This document shows, one piece after another, positions 35,441-44,647 of a stretch of 64,000 bases of DNA (positions within the stretch are counted from its first letter, which is position 1; each line of letters opens with the position of its first letter). The DNA is taken from positions 1 through 64,000 of the forward strand of contig NZ_JAENIL010000025.1 of the NCBI RefSeq assembly GCF_016595505.1. Reading direction: 5' to 3'. The notes beneath the pieces were generated by a model. It did not search any database. It was not told the origin of the DNA and worked only from the letters and a program-made list of their open reading frames with translations. The position numbers and the translations under genes were made by a program. Source of the stretch: Pelagicoccus mobilis (lineage in GTDB: Bacteria > Verrucomicrobiota > Verrucomicrobiia > Opitutales > Opitutaceae).

Positions 35441-35582
35441 AATCAACCGGCAATTAATTACACACTTGTATTTATTCTAGCCAAAAAACGCAGCAGCCGC
35501 GCTTATTCAAGAAAAGCAGCATCGAAAAAACACGTTGCTCCCCTTTCCAAATTAGACATGACTCGCCCCTTCCCCTCTTGTT

Positions 35583-37949
35583 ATGCCCAATCTAATACCC
35601 GCCAACCTCCGAGCCTTGGCAAAACGCCCGGCGTTCACACTTGCAGCAACCAGCATCGTAGCGATCGGCATCGCCCTCACCATAACGGTCTCTTCGGTAG
35701 TCGACGCCCTCATCTACCGCCCCATCCCGGTTCCACAAGTCGAACAGCTGCACCGAGTAAACGGAAACGCCTTCAACGGCGTCCTTCCCGCCCCTGAAGC
35801 GAGAGACATCATTGAACGCACCGACCCGATCGCCTTCAGCTACGATCACCGCTTCTCGGTCGAATTCACCCTCGAAAAGAACGCCGGACTGCTCCTCCTC
35901 TGCGAACTCCAAGGGCTCGCGTTCGAGACCCTACAATGGACCGCCCAAGAAGGACGCCTCCTCCAAGCCGACGACTACCTGCCAGGTTCCGACCCCGTCA
36001 CCGTCATCTCCCATTCGTTTTGGCAAAACGAACTAGCCGCCTCCCCAAACGTCCTCGGGCAAGCCCTCATCCTAAACGGCAAGCCATTCAAGATCGTCGG
36101 CATCCTGCCTCCCGAACTGAATCGAATAAACCGGACCATCAAGCCCCACGCCTACACGGCCCTTATCCACACCTTCGACAATTGGATCTACGACAACCGA
36201 GGCCTCTACGGCCAAACGCTCGTCGCTCGGCTCGATTCGCCTCAGGAACTCACCGCCTACCAGACTCAACTCAACCAAGCCATCGAGTACCTCAAAGAGG
36301 CGAATCCCGACAGCAACCAGCAGAGGACGCTCACAGCCCTCCCTGAAACTCACGCCGCCCGCGAAGAAGCGGCTGAAGCAGAGACTCAAAGCTACATCAT
36401 CGTCGGACTCGTTTCCGCCCTCCTCCTCATCACCTGCTTCAACGTCGGCAACATGCTCCTCTCAAACGCGTACCGACGCGAGCGAGAGTTCGCCATCCGC
36501 CGATCCGTAGGTGCCGCGCCACTACAAATCGTCCGCCAGCTATTCGCCGAGAGCGCCACGATCTGCGTCATCGGTGGCCTTTCGGGTACAATCCTCAGCA
36601 TATGGCTCGTCCAATTCGCGGACAACCTCCCCTTCACCAAATACGTCGACGTCCATATAAACGGCCCCACTCTGGCCGTCGCCCTCGCCGCGACGCTGTG
36701 CACCGCCTTGCTTAGCGGGCTATTCCCCTCATGGCACTTCGCCCGGGGAGACTCCGCCGAAACGCTAAAGCAAGGAGGAAGAACATCACGGGTCACTCCC
36801 TCGGCGAAGCTCCTAGTAGTGGCCCAAGTCGCACTTTCCACCACCCTGCTCTGCGTCGCCTTCCTCTATACCTTGTCGCTCAAAAAATCCCTCGAGTTCG
36901 ATCCGGGATTCGATACGGAGCGCCTGTCCTACTTCGAAGTGTCCTTCCAAAGCATCGGAGACGATCGGCGCCAACAAGCCGCCCAAACTCTGCGAGCCCG
37001 CCTTGCCAACCTCCCCGGCGTGGAAAGCGTCGGCTTCTCTACAACCCGACCATTCAGAGGATACGGTACCAGCCATATCAATACAGACAGATTCAAAGCC
37101 AACGAAGAGGCAGACAACTGCGCAAGCGGCTACTGCTACGTCTCACCAGAATTCTACGACACGATCGGCGTCCCCATCCTCTCCGGCCGAGACGTACTAG
37201 AAAGCGAATCAGTCTGGCCCTTCGAAGTCGCCATGGTAAACGAAGCCTTCGAGAAACGATTCTTCCCCGACAGCTCCGCCATCGACCAAACCTTTAAGCC
37301 ATGGGGAGGAGAAGAGCAGCCGCCTGTCCGCATCGTTGGCGTTTTCAGAGACTACGCTCATCGCCCTTGGAGCACCCCCGGACCTTTCTTCGCCCTCACT
37401 CAAGCATCCAAGCGAGTCAACTTCCACGTCCGCTCAGAAGGCCATCCACGGTCCATCCTCAAAACGCTAGAGTCAGTCCTCCGCGACCCCGCAAACGAAT
37501 TCGTCGCCCAAGAAATCCGCTACTTCAGCGACGCCCAAAAGGAAAGCCTCAGCAACGAACGTTCCGCCCTCATCGTCCTCGGAATCCTCGCCATGACCGC
37601 CTTGCTGCTCTCATCTGTCGGCATCTGGTACACCACTCGCCAGCTCGTTCGCCAAAGCCAAAGAGAGTTTTCCATCCGCATGGCCCTGGGAGCGGCTCCG
37701 ACCAGCCTGCTCGCTCTCTCGCTTCGCCGCAGTCTTACCCTATCAGGCATAGGACTCGCCCTCGGCACACTGATCTCTTTTGTCGCAATCTACTGGATAC
37801 AATCCTCACTCAACGGCGTAAGCCACTTCAACCTCTTGCCCTACCTGGCAACCCTTGCCGCCTTAGGCTCGGTCTCCTTCCTCTCCAGCTACCTCCCCGC
37901 CCGCTCCGCCCTTAAGGCGAGCCCCCGCGAAGCCCTCGTCGAAGTGTAA
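35583..37949 (+). CDS. ADOP-type ABC permease (MacB/FtsX duplicated permease without N-terminal extension)
   Basis: 788 residues with two copies of the MacB-like periplasmic plus FtsX-like membrane module: the first membrane helix is near residue 15-40, a periplasmic domain follows, then three helices near 265-390, a fourth near 410-425, a second periplasmic domain and three final helices (ILGILAMTALLLSSVGIWYT and following). EFAIRRSVGAAPLQIVRQL and EFSIRMALGAAPTSLLALSL are the typical repeat blocks at the start of the helices. It lacks the N-terminal ADOP segment present in its neighbour at 38368. No ATPase gene lies nearby. The PadR gene follows by 69 bp. Confidence 0.86.
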   Translation: MPNLIPANLRALAKRPAFTLAATSIVAIGIALTITVSSVVDALIYRPIPVPQVEQLHRVNGNAFNGVLPAPEARDIIERTDPIAFSYDHRFSVEFTLEKNAGLLLLCELQGLAFETLQWTAQEGRLLQADDYLPGSDPVTVISHSFWQNELAASPNVLGQALILNGKPFKIVGILPPELNRINRTIKPHAYTALIHTFDNWIYDNRGLYGQTLVARLDSPQELTAYQTQLNQAIEYLKEANPDSNQQRTLTALPETHAAREEAAEAETQSYIIVGLVSALLLITCFNVGNMLLSNAYRREREFAIRRSVGAAPLQIVRQLFAESATICVIGGLSGTILSIWLVQFADNLPFTKYVDVHINGPTLAVALAATLCTALLSGLFPSWHFARGDSAETLKQGGRTSRVTPSAKLLVVAQVALSTTLLCVAFLYTLSLKKSLEFDPGFDTERLSYFEVSFQSIGDDRRQQAAQTLRARLANLPGVESVGFSTTRPFRGYGTSHINTDRFKANEEADNCASGYCYVSPEFYDTIGVPILSGRDVLESESVWPFEVAMVNEAFEKRFFPDSSAIDQTFKPWGGEEQPPVRIVGVFRDYAHRPWSTPGPFFALTQASKRVNFHVRSEGHPRSILKTLESVLRDPANEFVAQEIRYFSDAQKESLSNERSALIVLGILAMTALLLSSVGIWYTTRQLVRQSQREFSIRMALGAAPTSLLALSLRRSLTLSGIGLALGTLISFVAIYWIQSSLNGVSHFNLLPYLATLAALGSVSFLSSYLPARSALKASPREALVEV

Positions 37950-37957
37950 AACCACTT

Positions 37958-38012
37958 CCCTAGATTAACTAGGAGAATAAACTTGCCATGCTTCTCCTAG
38001 AAAAACTAGGAG
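37958..38012 (+). promoter_or_regulatory. Two palindromic operators in front of the PadR gene, the second covering its ribosome binding site
   Basis: The half-site CTAGGAG occurs twice as an inverted repeat with a 5-base A/T spacer. The promoter-proximal copy is perfect (CTCCTAG, AAAAA, CTAGGAG; 37994-38012). The other (37958-37975) is CCCTAG, ATTAA, CTAGGAG. Their centres are 37 bp apart. In the second copy AGGAG also serves as the Shine-Dalgarno sequence six bases before the ATG at 38019, so binding would block both transcription and, as an RNA hairpin, translation. Autoregulation by PadR is inferred. Confidence 0.7.
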
Positions 38013-38018
38013 TAGAAC

Positions 38019-38354
38019 ATGGCAAAGTCTAAAGCGGATCTACTGCAGGGAACTCTGGACCTGCTCATCCTGAAAGCGTTGCGGCGCGGAGGCCCGATGC
38101 ACGGCTACGGCGTATCGGTTTTGATCAAGCAATGGTCTAAGGACGTGCTGGTCGTCGAGCAGGGCTCCCTCTACCCAGCCCTCTACCGTCTCGAGGAGAA
38201 GGGCTTCATCGACTTCGAGTGGGGCGTCTCCGAGAACAACCGCCGGGGCAAGTTCTACAATCTCACCGAAGCAGGACGCGAACGGCTCAACGAAGAACTC
38301 ACCCAGTGGCAGCGTCTCTCCGCCGCCGTGAACATGGTCCTCGAGCTCTCCTAG
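38019..38354 (+). CDS. PadR-family transcriptional regulator
   Basis: A 111-residue winged helix-turn-helix protein of the short PadR type that accompanies ADOP permeases: DLLQGTLDLLILKALRRGGPMHGYGV, then the recognition region EQGSLYPALYRLEEKGFID and the wing NRRGKFYNLTEAGRERL. It probably represses its own gene and the downstream permease, whose GTG start lies 13 bp after the stop. The upstream palindromes support this. Ligand unknown. Confidence 0.93.
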   Translation: MAKSKADLLQGTLDLLILKALRRGGPMHGYGVSVLIKQWSKDVLVVEQGSLYPALYRLEEKGFIDFEWGVSENNRRGKFYNLTEAGRERLNEELTQWQRLSAAVNMVLELS

Positions 38355-38367
38355 CCGTTTCATCGCA

Positions 38368-41028
38368 GTGGGCCTATTTCGCACACTCAGCTACCGCATC
38401 CGGGCCCTCGCCCGCAAAGCCCACCTCGACCGCGAGGCGGATGAAGAGATGCGTTTTCACATCGAGATGCTCGCCGCTGACTACGAAAAAGCCGGGCTTC
38501 CCAAACACGAAGCGCTCCGCCAGGCCAAGATCGATTTCGGCGGCCTCGAGCGCATGAAAGAAAACCTACGCGACGCCCGTGGCGTCCTTTGGATCGAAAC
38601 GATCATGAGAGACATTAGCCTGACCCTACGCCAACTCCGCAAATCTCCTGGTTTCACCTTCGTCGCCATCGCCACCCTAGCCCTCGGAATCGGAGCGTGC
38701 ACCGCGATGTTCAGCGTAGTGAATTCCGTGATACTCAAACCGCTCCCCGTCGAAAAACCGAATGAGCTTGTTTGGTTCACCAGCAATCTCGGCGAAGGCC
38801 TTTCCGCTCAAACCCACCGCATCGACAATTTCGAAGAATTTCGGGACCAGAACGAGTCGTTCTCCTCCATGGGCGCCTATTTCGCTTTCTTCGATTTCTG
38901 GAGCATCCTCGTCGATAATGGATCGGGAGATGGCAGCGACCGAATTCGCGGTGCGGGCATCACATTAGGTTTTTTGGATACACTTGGCGTTAAGCCAATG
39001 ATCGGTCGAGACTTCACCGAGGCGGAGTACCAAGCAGCCATCAACGAAAGCGTACCATCCGCCATCCTTTCACATTCCTACTGGCAACGACGCTTCAACG
39101 GGGACCCAAACATTATCGGAACCAGCGTCCACATGAACAGCGCCCCAACCGAAATAATCGGAGTCATGCCACCCAGTTTCGAGTTCGACTCCATTTTCAC
39201 CCCGGGCACAGAGGTGGAAGCCCTCGTCGCCTTCCCGCTTATCGAACAGACCAACAATTGGGGCAACGTTCTCTCCATAGTCGGCCGACTCAATCCCGGC
39301 GTCTCAATCGAACAAGCCCAAGCCGAGCTCGAAGTCATATCCGAGCGGATACGCACGGAAAATCCCAATACACCTCGCTTCTACCATGGCGTAAACACCG
39401 CTATGCTCGACGACTGGATTCGTGGCCCCTACCGCACGGCCTTCTACGTTCTTGCAGGAGCAGTAGTATGCGTCCTTGCCATTGCGTGCGCGAATTTGGC
39501 GAACCTCCTAATCGCCCGATCAAACAGCCGCCGCAAGGAGTTCGCCCTTCGCTCAGCCCTCGGCGCGAAACGTGGCAGACTCATTCGCCAAACCTTAACC
39601 GAAAGTTTCCTCCTCGCCGCAGGTGGCTGCCTTCTAGGAGCGATTCTCGCAATCTGGGCCACGAAAGCCATATCAGGACTTCAAGCATTCAGCATCCCAT
39701 TGCTCCAGACAGCTTCGGTCGATACACAATCAATCGTATTCGTAATCCTGATATCCTGTGCCGCTGGTTTCTCATGCGGCATATTGCCCGCTCTCCAGCT
39801 ATCGCAAAAACAACCCGCCACTGCCCTGAGGGAAGACGGACAACGCGGCTCTTCAAGCGCTCGCTCAAATTGGCTCCGCCGAGCACTCGTGGGAGCGGAA
39901 GTTGCGCTCGCTTGCTGCTTGCTCATCGGAGCAGGCCTCCTAATCCGCAGTTTCGAAAGCCTGATCTCCGTGGATGTGGGCTTTGACCAAGATAACGCCA
40001 TCGCTTGGCGGATCGATAGTGAACGCCAATTTGCGAACAATATCGAGAGGAGCGCCTACTACGTCGGCATCGCCGAACGAATCGCCGCATTGCCGACCGT
40101 AGAACACACGGGACTCACCGACGCGCTTCCACTGGGCAGAAATCGCTCATGGGGGGTACAAGCGAAAGGAGAAGAAGGTAAACGAGGCCCCGGTGGAGTC
40201 GCTTTCCCGCGAATCGTCAGCTACGGATGCGCCGACGCGATGGGGATAAAAGTCCAAGATGGTCGCTTCTTCAACGCCTTCGACACGGCAGATACCCAAC
40301 AGTCGATCGTCATCAATGAAGAGATGGCCCGACGCTACTGGCCCGAACAAAACCCCATCGGGCAAATCGCGATTGTGAATGGCAGAGAATACCTCGTCAT
40401 AGGAATCGTCGACAATGTGAAACACAGCTCTCTCGACGCAGACGACTCCCCCGAGATGTATCTATTGATGAGTCAGCAGCCTGACTACGCCTCCATAGAG
40501 TTGGTCGTGCGCTCCAGCGCGCCCAAAGAGCTCCTCATCGCTCAAGTCGAGCAAGCCCTCGAAGCTCACGACTCTTCCATCCCCACTGGAGAATATACAT
40601 CGCTCGACACAATCGTCGGCAAGTCCGTCGCCCCCCAGCGCTTGATCATGAGAGTGCTCAGCGGTTTCTCCGCCGCCGCAATCGCCCTCGCCGCCATCGG
40701 CCTCTACGGCGTCATCTCCTACACCGTTGGGCAGCGCTCGAAGGAAATCGGCATTCGCATGGCCATCGGCGCAAAGCAACGTGTCGTCCTGCGCTTGATC
40801 ATGAAAGAAAGCCTGCAGACGGTTGGAGCCGGAGTCGTCGCTGGCATAGCGGCCGCCTTCGCCTTTTCACGCTACCTCGAGTCACTGCTTTTCGAAGTCA
40901 ACGCGACCGATCCGTGGATCTTCGCCAGCAACGCCACACTTGTCCTCGGCGTCTCATTGATCGCCAGCATCCACCCCGCCCTCAGAGCCACGAAAATCGA
41001 TCCCGTAAAAGCGCTCCGAGAAGAGTGA
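38368..41028 (+). CDS. ADOP-type ABC permease with full N-terminal extension
   Basis: 886 residues from a GTG start 13 bp after padR. The first 75 residues are the characteristic ADOP leader (LDREADEEMRFHIEMLAADY, then HEALRQAKIDFGGLERMKE), followed by two MacB-type modules with membrane helices near 95-115, 360-470 and 770-880. Blocks such as RNSRRKEFALRSALGAKRGR (here SNSRRKEFALRSALGAKRGR) and GQRSKEIGIRMAIGAKQRVV are the usual repeats. ADOP permeases have no cognate ATPase in the operon and their substrate is unknown; roles in export or envelope stress are discussed. Under likely PadR control. Confidence 0.93.
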   Translation: MGLFRTLSYRIRALARKAHLDREADEEMRFHIEMLAADYEKAGLPKHEALRQAKIDFGGLERMKENLRDARGVLWIETIMRDISLTLRQLRKSPGFTFVAIATLALGIGACTAMFSVVNSVILKPLPVEKPNELVWFTSNLGEGLSAQTHRIDNFEEFRDQNESFSSMGAYFAFFDFWSILVDNGSGDGSDRIRGAGITLGFLDTLGVKPMIGRDFTEAEYQAAINESVPSAILSHSYWQRRFNGDPNIIGTSVHMNSAPTEIIGVMPPSFEFDSIFTPGTEVEALVAFPLIEQTNNWGNVLSIVGRLNPGVSIEQAQAELEVISERIRTENPNTPRFYHGVNTAMLDDWIRGPYRTAFYVLAGAVVCVLAIACANLANLLIARSNSRRKEFALRSALGAKRGRLIRQTLTESFLLAAGGCLLGAILAIWATKAISGLQAFSIPLLQTASVDTQSIVFVILISCAAGFSCGILPALQLSQKQPATALREDGQRGSSSARSNWLRRALVGAEVALACCLLIGAGLLIRSFESLISVDVGFDQDNAIAWRIDSERQFANNIERSAYYVGIAERIAALPTVEHTGLTDALPLGRNRSWGVQAKGEEGKRGPGGVAFPRIVSYGCADAMGIKVQDGRFFNAFDTADTQQSIVINEEMARRYWPEQNPIGQIAIVNGREYLVIGIVDNVKHSSLDADDSPEMYLLMSQQPDYASIELVVRSSAPKELLIAQVEQALEAHDSSIPTGEYTSLDTIVGKSVAPQRLIMRVLSGFSAAAIALAAIGLYGVISYTVGQRSKEIGIRMAIGAKQRVVLRLIMKESLQTVGAGVVAGIAAAFAFSRYLESLLFEVNATDPWIFASNATLVLGVSLIASIHPALRATKIDPVKALREE

Positions 41029-41149
41029 TTACTTCACTGGCAACACACTATTCACGAGCCTAATCAGCAAGAAGCGCATGGCTTATGAATCCATTTCATC
41101 AAAAACCCCTTGCTTCATTCATGTGACGACGGATTAATCCACGTCACAG

Positions 41150-42484
41150 ATGAAGCGAATAAAATCCCTCCTCCCACTAGTCGCTCTACTGTCCCTCCCT
41201 CAAATCTGCCTTGGCCAAGACGCCGCTGCAGACGGAGCAGTAGACTCCGGCACGACCGCTTGGATGCTCATATCCACTGCGCTCGTCCTTTTCATGGTCC
41301 CTGGCTTGGCCATGTTCTACGGCGGCCTCGTCCGAACCAAAAACGTCATCAGCACCATGATGCACAGCTTCGTGGCCATGGCCCTTATCGGGGTCCTCTG
41401 GGTCGTCTGCGGCTATTCGCTCTGCTTTGGCGAAAGCATCCTCGGCGGATTCGTTGGCTGGAACCCTGACTTCTTCATGCTCAGCGGTATCGACGACAGC
41501 ATCACGGACGGCATCCCTGAGTACATCTTTGCCATGTTCCAAGGCAAGTTCGCCATCATCACCCCCGCTCTCATTAGCGGCGCCTTGGCTGAGCGTGTAT
41601 TCTTCCGCGGATACGTCTTCTTCATAGCCCTCTGGTTCCTCTTCGTCTACTGTCCGCTGTGCCACTGGATTTGGGCAAGCGATGGCTGGCTCTTAAACGC
41701 TGGAGCAAACGGCGTCATCGACCTCGCAGGTGGACTCGTCATCCACGTTTCCGCTGGTACCAGCGCTCTCGTAGTCGCCCTCTGGCTCGGACGCCGTCAC
41801 GGCACACCTCGAGAACTCATCAACCCGAACAACCTCGTCATGACTATGATGGGAGCTGGATTCCTTTGGGTCGGCTGGTTCGGATTCAACGCGGGCTCTA
41901 CCGTCCAATCCGGACTCGACACCGCCCGCGCCCTGACCATGACGCAAATCTCCTGCGCGGCAGGCGCCTTGGCTTGGACACTGATCGAAGCCATCAAATT
42001 CAGAAAAGTCACCTCCCTTGGCTTCGTTTCCGGCATTCTCGCCGGCTTGGTCGTCATCACACCCGCAGCAGGCGTGGTCCAACCGATGGGAGCCATCATC
42101 CTCGGTGTCGCGTCCACCTTCGCCTGTTTCCTCGCTCTGAAGGCGAAAGAGAAATTCGGATACGACGACACCCTCGACTGTTTCGGCATCCACGGCGTGG
42201 GCAGTGGTCTCGGTGTGGTACTGCTCGCATTCTTCATTCGCCCTAGCTGGCTCGAAGACGCGGCAGCAGCGACCACCGACGGCGTCTGGACAGCCATGGA
42301 TCAATTCGGTATCCAAATGCTGGGCATGGGAGCAACCATCGCACTCTCCGGCGTAGCGACCTTGGTCATTTGCTTTATCGTCACCAAGACCGTCGGTTTC
42401 CGAGTCGACAAGCAAAGCGAGATCACCGGCCTCGACCAGTCCCTGCACGGCGAACACGGCTACGGCCTCGCCAATAGCGACTAG
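41150..42484 (+). CDS. amtB: Ammonium transporter (Amt family)
   Basis: 444 residues with a cleavable signal peptide (LLPLVALLSLPQICLGQ) and eleven membrane helices. The two pore histidines are present in GGLVIHVSAGTSALV and DCFGIHGVGSGLG, and the ammonium recruitment and gate regions look normal (VPGLAMFYGGLVRTKN, VGWFGFNAGSTV). It should take up ammonium or ammonia at low concentration. The usual glnK partner gene is absent on both sides. No recognisable sigma-54 promoter was found in the 121-base upstream gap. It ends at a strong terminator. Confidence 0.95.
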   Translation: MKRIKSLLPLVALLSLPQICLGQDAAADGAVDSGTTAWMLISTALVLFMVPGLAMFYGGLVRTKNVISTMMHSFVAMALIGVLWVVCGYSLCFGESILGGFVGWNPDFFMLSGIDDSITDGIPEYIFAMFQGKFAIITPALISGALAERVFFRGYVFFIALWFLFVYCPLCHWIWASDGWLLNAGANGVIDLAGGLVIHVSAGTSALVVALWLGRRHGTPRELINPNNLVMTMMGAGFLWVGWFGFNAGSTVQSGLDTARALTMTQISCAAGALAWTLIEAIKFRKVTSLGFVSGILAGLVVITPAAGVVQPMGAIILGVASTFACFLALKAKEKFGYDDTLDCFGIHGVGSGLGVVLLAFFIRPSWLEDAAAATTDGVWTAMDQFGIQMLGMGATIALSGVATLVICFIVTKTVGFRVDKQSEITGLDQSLHGEHGYGLANSD

Positions 42485-42509
42485 AAAAGCGAGTTTCACA
42501 CACCTTTCC

Positions 42510-42545
42510 AGCCCCGCTTCGTCCGAGCACGAGCGGGGCTTTTTC
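42510..42545 (+). terminator. Rho-independent terminator after amtB
   Basis: AGCCCCGCT and AGCGGGGCT form a 9-bp GC-rich stem with a 13-base loop, followed by TTTTTCG. Clear intrinsic terminator on the plus strand. Confidence 0.9.
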
Positions 42546-42588
42546 GTTCTGGTAAAGCACTGTACAAGTCGCCACTCTCCCCGCCCTC

Positions 42589-43467
42589 ATGTACCGGTTC
42601 TTGCTACTACTATCAGGCGTCGTATTCTGCTCGACCTCGGTCATTATCATCCGATCGAGCTCGCTCGAGCCCAGCCTTGTCGCAACCTACCGCCTGATTT
42701 TCGCAGTCGCGCTGCTCTCCCCCATGTTCTTCCTCAGCTGGAAGAAACATCGGAACTGGGCCCGTCCAAAAGTCTTCCTCCGCTGCATTCCTCCAGCCCT
42801 CCTCCTAGCCATCCACTTCATATCGTGGGCATGGGGAGCGCGCATGACCTATATCGCGAACGCCTCCCTCATTATCAACCTGACGCCCGCCGTGATGCCC
42901 TTTCTCGCCTACTTCCTCATTCGCGAGCAAGTGACTCGACGCGAAATAGCAGGAACCGCCGTAGCCATGACAGGAGTCGCCCTCATGGCTTGGAACGCCT
43001 TCAGCATCGACCCGAGCTACCTGTGGGGAAACATCGTTTGCTTCGGATCGATGATCACGTTCGCAGCCTACCTAGCCTTCGCTCGGATCAACAAAGACTT
43101 CCCATCCATCTGGCTCTACATCGTACCAATCAACGCGCTCGCTGCCATCATCTGCCTGATCTACTCCTTCTTCGCGCTCGAATCCATCTCGATCGACTCT
43201 TGGGAAGAAGCGGGGTGGATGCTCGCGATGGCCGTGTTGCCCACCATCCTCGGACACGTCACCCTCAATCGCAGCCTACGCTACTTCACCGCCCAAACCT
43301 TTGCAGTGGTCAACCTCCACCAGTTCGTATCCGCAGGCATAATGGGTTGGCTCATCTTCTCAGACGTACCACCCAACATCTTCTTCTTAGCGGCAGCTCT
43401 TTGTATCGGAGGAGCCGTGATCGTCATTCGCGAAACCGCTCGTATCCGAAAAGCGAATTCAGCCTGA
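42589..43467 (+). CDS. EamA/DMT-family membrane transporter
   Basis: 292 residues with ten predicted membrane helices in two EamA repeats: the first from VVFCSTSVIIIRSSS to WAWGARMTYIANASLII, the second from ITFAAYLAFARINKDF to ALCIGGAVIVIRETARI. LGHVTLNRSLRYFTAQTFAV and EQVTRREIAGTAVAMTGVAL are typical drug/metabolite-transporter blocks. Such proteins export or import small metabolites; the substrate cannot be read from sequence. Convergent with the second PDZ lipoprotein gene, with 8 bp between the stops. Confidence 0.9.
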   Translation: MYRFLLLLSGVVFCSTSVIIIRSSSLEPSLVATYRLIFAVALLSPMFFLSWKKHRNWARPKVFLRCIPPALLLAIHFISWAWGARMTYIANASLIINLTPAVMPFLAYFLIREQVTRREIAGTAVAMTGVALMAWNAFSIDPSYLWGNIVCFGSMITFAAYLAFARINKDFPSIWLYIVPINALAAIICLIYSFFALESISIDSWEEAGWMLAMAVLPTILGHVTLNRSLRYFTAQTFAVVNLHQFVSAGIMGWLIFSDVPPNIFFLAAALCIGGAVIVIRETARIRKANSA

Positions 43468-43475
43468 ACCGTTTG

Positions 43476-44570
43476 TCAGCCTTCAGCTTTCGCCTCTAGC
43501 TCCGAAACGTCCCCCTGGAGATACTCCTCCGGGTAAACCATCTCTCCCGCTTCGATCTTGGATTGGATCGAAGCGATCACGCTCCGCATTTTATCCAGAC
43601 GCTCAACATCCTTTGACTTTAGCTGACCGTTTTTCCTCTGACTGCGAATCACTCGGTCCCAATATTCCGGATACGTGTCAAATTTATAGCCAGCAGACGC
43701 AAGCAGGTAGAGAGCGATCAAATCTGACTCAATATCGAAGGCATGGGCGTGAGCCGCACCTCCCATCGAACCAAACATTCCTCCCGTATTCACTCCTCCG
43801 GCCGCTGCTGCAACATCAAGCAATTGCCCCAAAAAGGCGTTTCGCCCGACTTGCTTGGAATGCCGCATCACGTTCTTCGACAGAGCATAGGCGCAGAGAT
43901 AAGGCAGCTCCTCGCTATCATCCAAATATTCGACCAGAGCCAAGCCCAGCCAGATGACATCCCCATCCACGTGGACGTCCACCGAATTGGACGCATCGAT
44001 CACCACCCCGTAGTAGGCACTCGGTTTCGCTTCAATCTCCAGCTCCAAGATCTCGTCGCCCCGAGCCACCTCGATCTGGTTCATTTCTCCCGGCTTTAGC
44101 AGACGCTTCACCTTTCGGGCAGCGAAGACAGCGGAATTCTGTCCTCTCGGAACCTTCACGCCATTTACCGAGACGAGCCGATCGCCTCCTTGCAATCCAG
44201 CAGCGGCAGCCGGCGAACCATCGAAAACAGTCAGCACCGAGATGTGCTGGCCAAAACCTTCCGCCCTCACCTCCTCCACCAAGGCCTCGCTGTAAAACGC
44301 CTCCGTCACGAACACTGCTCCGATAAAGCCATGCGTCTCCTCCGCCCGATACCCAGCAGCCTGCTGCATCAAAGGCTGCAACACCGCCCAAGCGTCCGAC
44401 TCGGCTTCATGGACACGCGCCAGAAAAGCGGCTCTCATACGGGCCTCTTCCGCCTCCTTTCTCTCCCGCTCCGCCTTACGAGCCGCAGCTTCCGTCGAAT
44501 CGCATCCCGTCAAACTGAAGAGAATGATCGCGGAAAGGCAGGCAGGAACAAGCAAGCGAATCAATGTCAT
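43476..44570 (-). CDS. Lipoprotein with PDZ domain and inactive M48-peptidase-like domain (paralogue 2)
   Basis: 364 residues from the ATG at 44570. The lipobox is SLTGC. A charged helical stretch with AARKAERERKEAEEARMRAA is followed by a PDZ domain (DGSPAAAAGLQGGDRLVSVNG) and an M48-like domain. LPYLCAYALSKNVMRH replaces VLAHELAHxxxRH, so the zinc histidines become Y and K and the catalytic Glu becomes A, while FDIESDLIALYLLASAGYK keeps the ExExD...AGY block. Same architecture as 33229-34359, from which it differs throughout, indicating an old duplication. Downstream of, but not clearly linked with, the Hpt gene at 44648. Confidence 0.8.
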   Translation of the reverse strand: MTLIRLLVPACLSAIILFSLTGCDSTEAAARKAERERKEAEEARMRAAFLARVHEAESDAWAVLQPLMQQAAGYRAEETHGFIGAVFVTEAFYSEALVEEVRAEGFGQHISVLTVFDGSPAAAAGLQGGDRLVSVNGVKVPRGQNSAVFAARKVKRLLKPGEMNQIEVARGDEILELEIEAKPSAYYGVVIDASNSVDVHVDGDVIWLGLALVEYLDDSEELPYLCAYALSKNVMRHSKQVGRNAFLGQLLDVAAAAGGVNTGGMFGSMGGAAHAHAFDIESDLIALYLLASAGYKFDTYPEYWDRVIRSQRKNGQLKSKDVERLDKMRSVIASIQSKIEAGEMVYPEEYLQGDVSELEAKAEG

Positions 44571-44647
44571 AGGCAAGGAACACCCTAGAAACCTGCCCTC
44601 TTCAATCAACGTCGGATTGACCGGAGCTGCAAAAGAAACGCTGTTCG

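Noticed and set aside
34739-35797. A 352-residue plus-strand frame
   Set aside because: Antisense to the radical SAM gene and overlapping the start of the ADOP permease; basic shadow.
41029-41149. Sigma-54 promoter or GlnB-type control region before amtB
   Set aside because: No GG-N10-GC element with acceptable flanks could be found, and no glnK gene is present.
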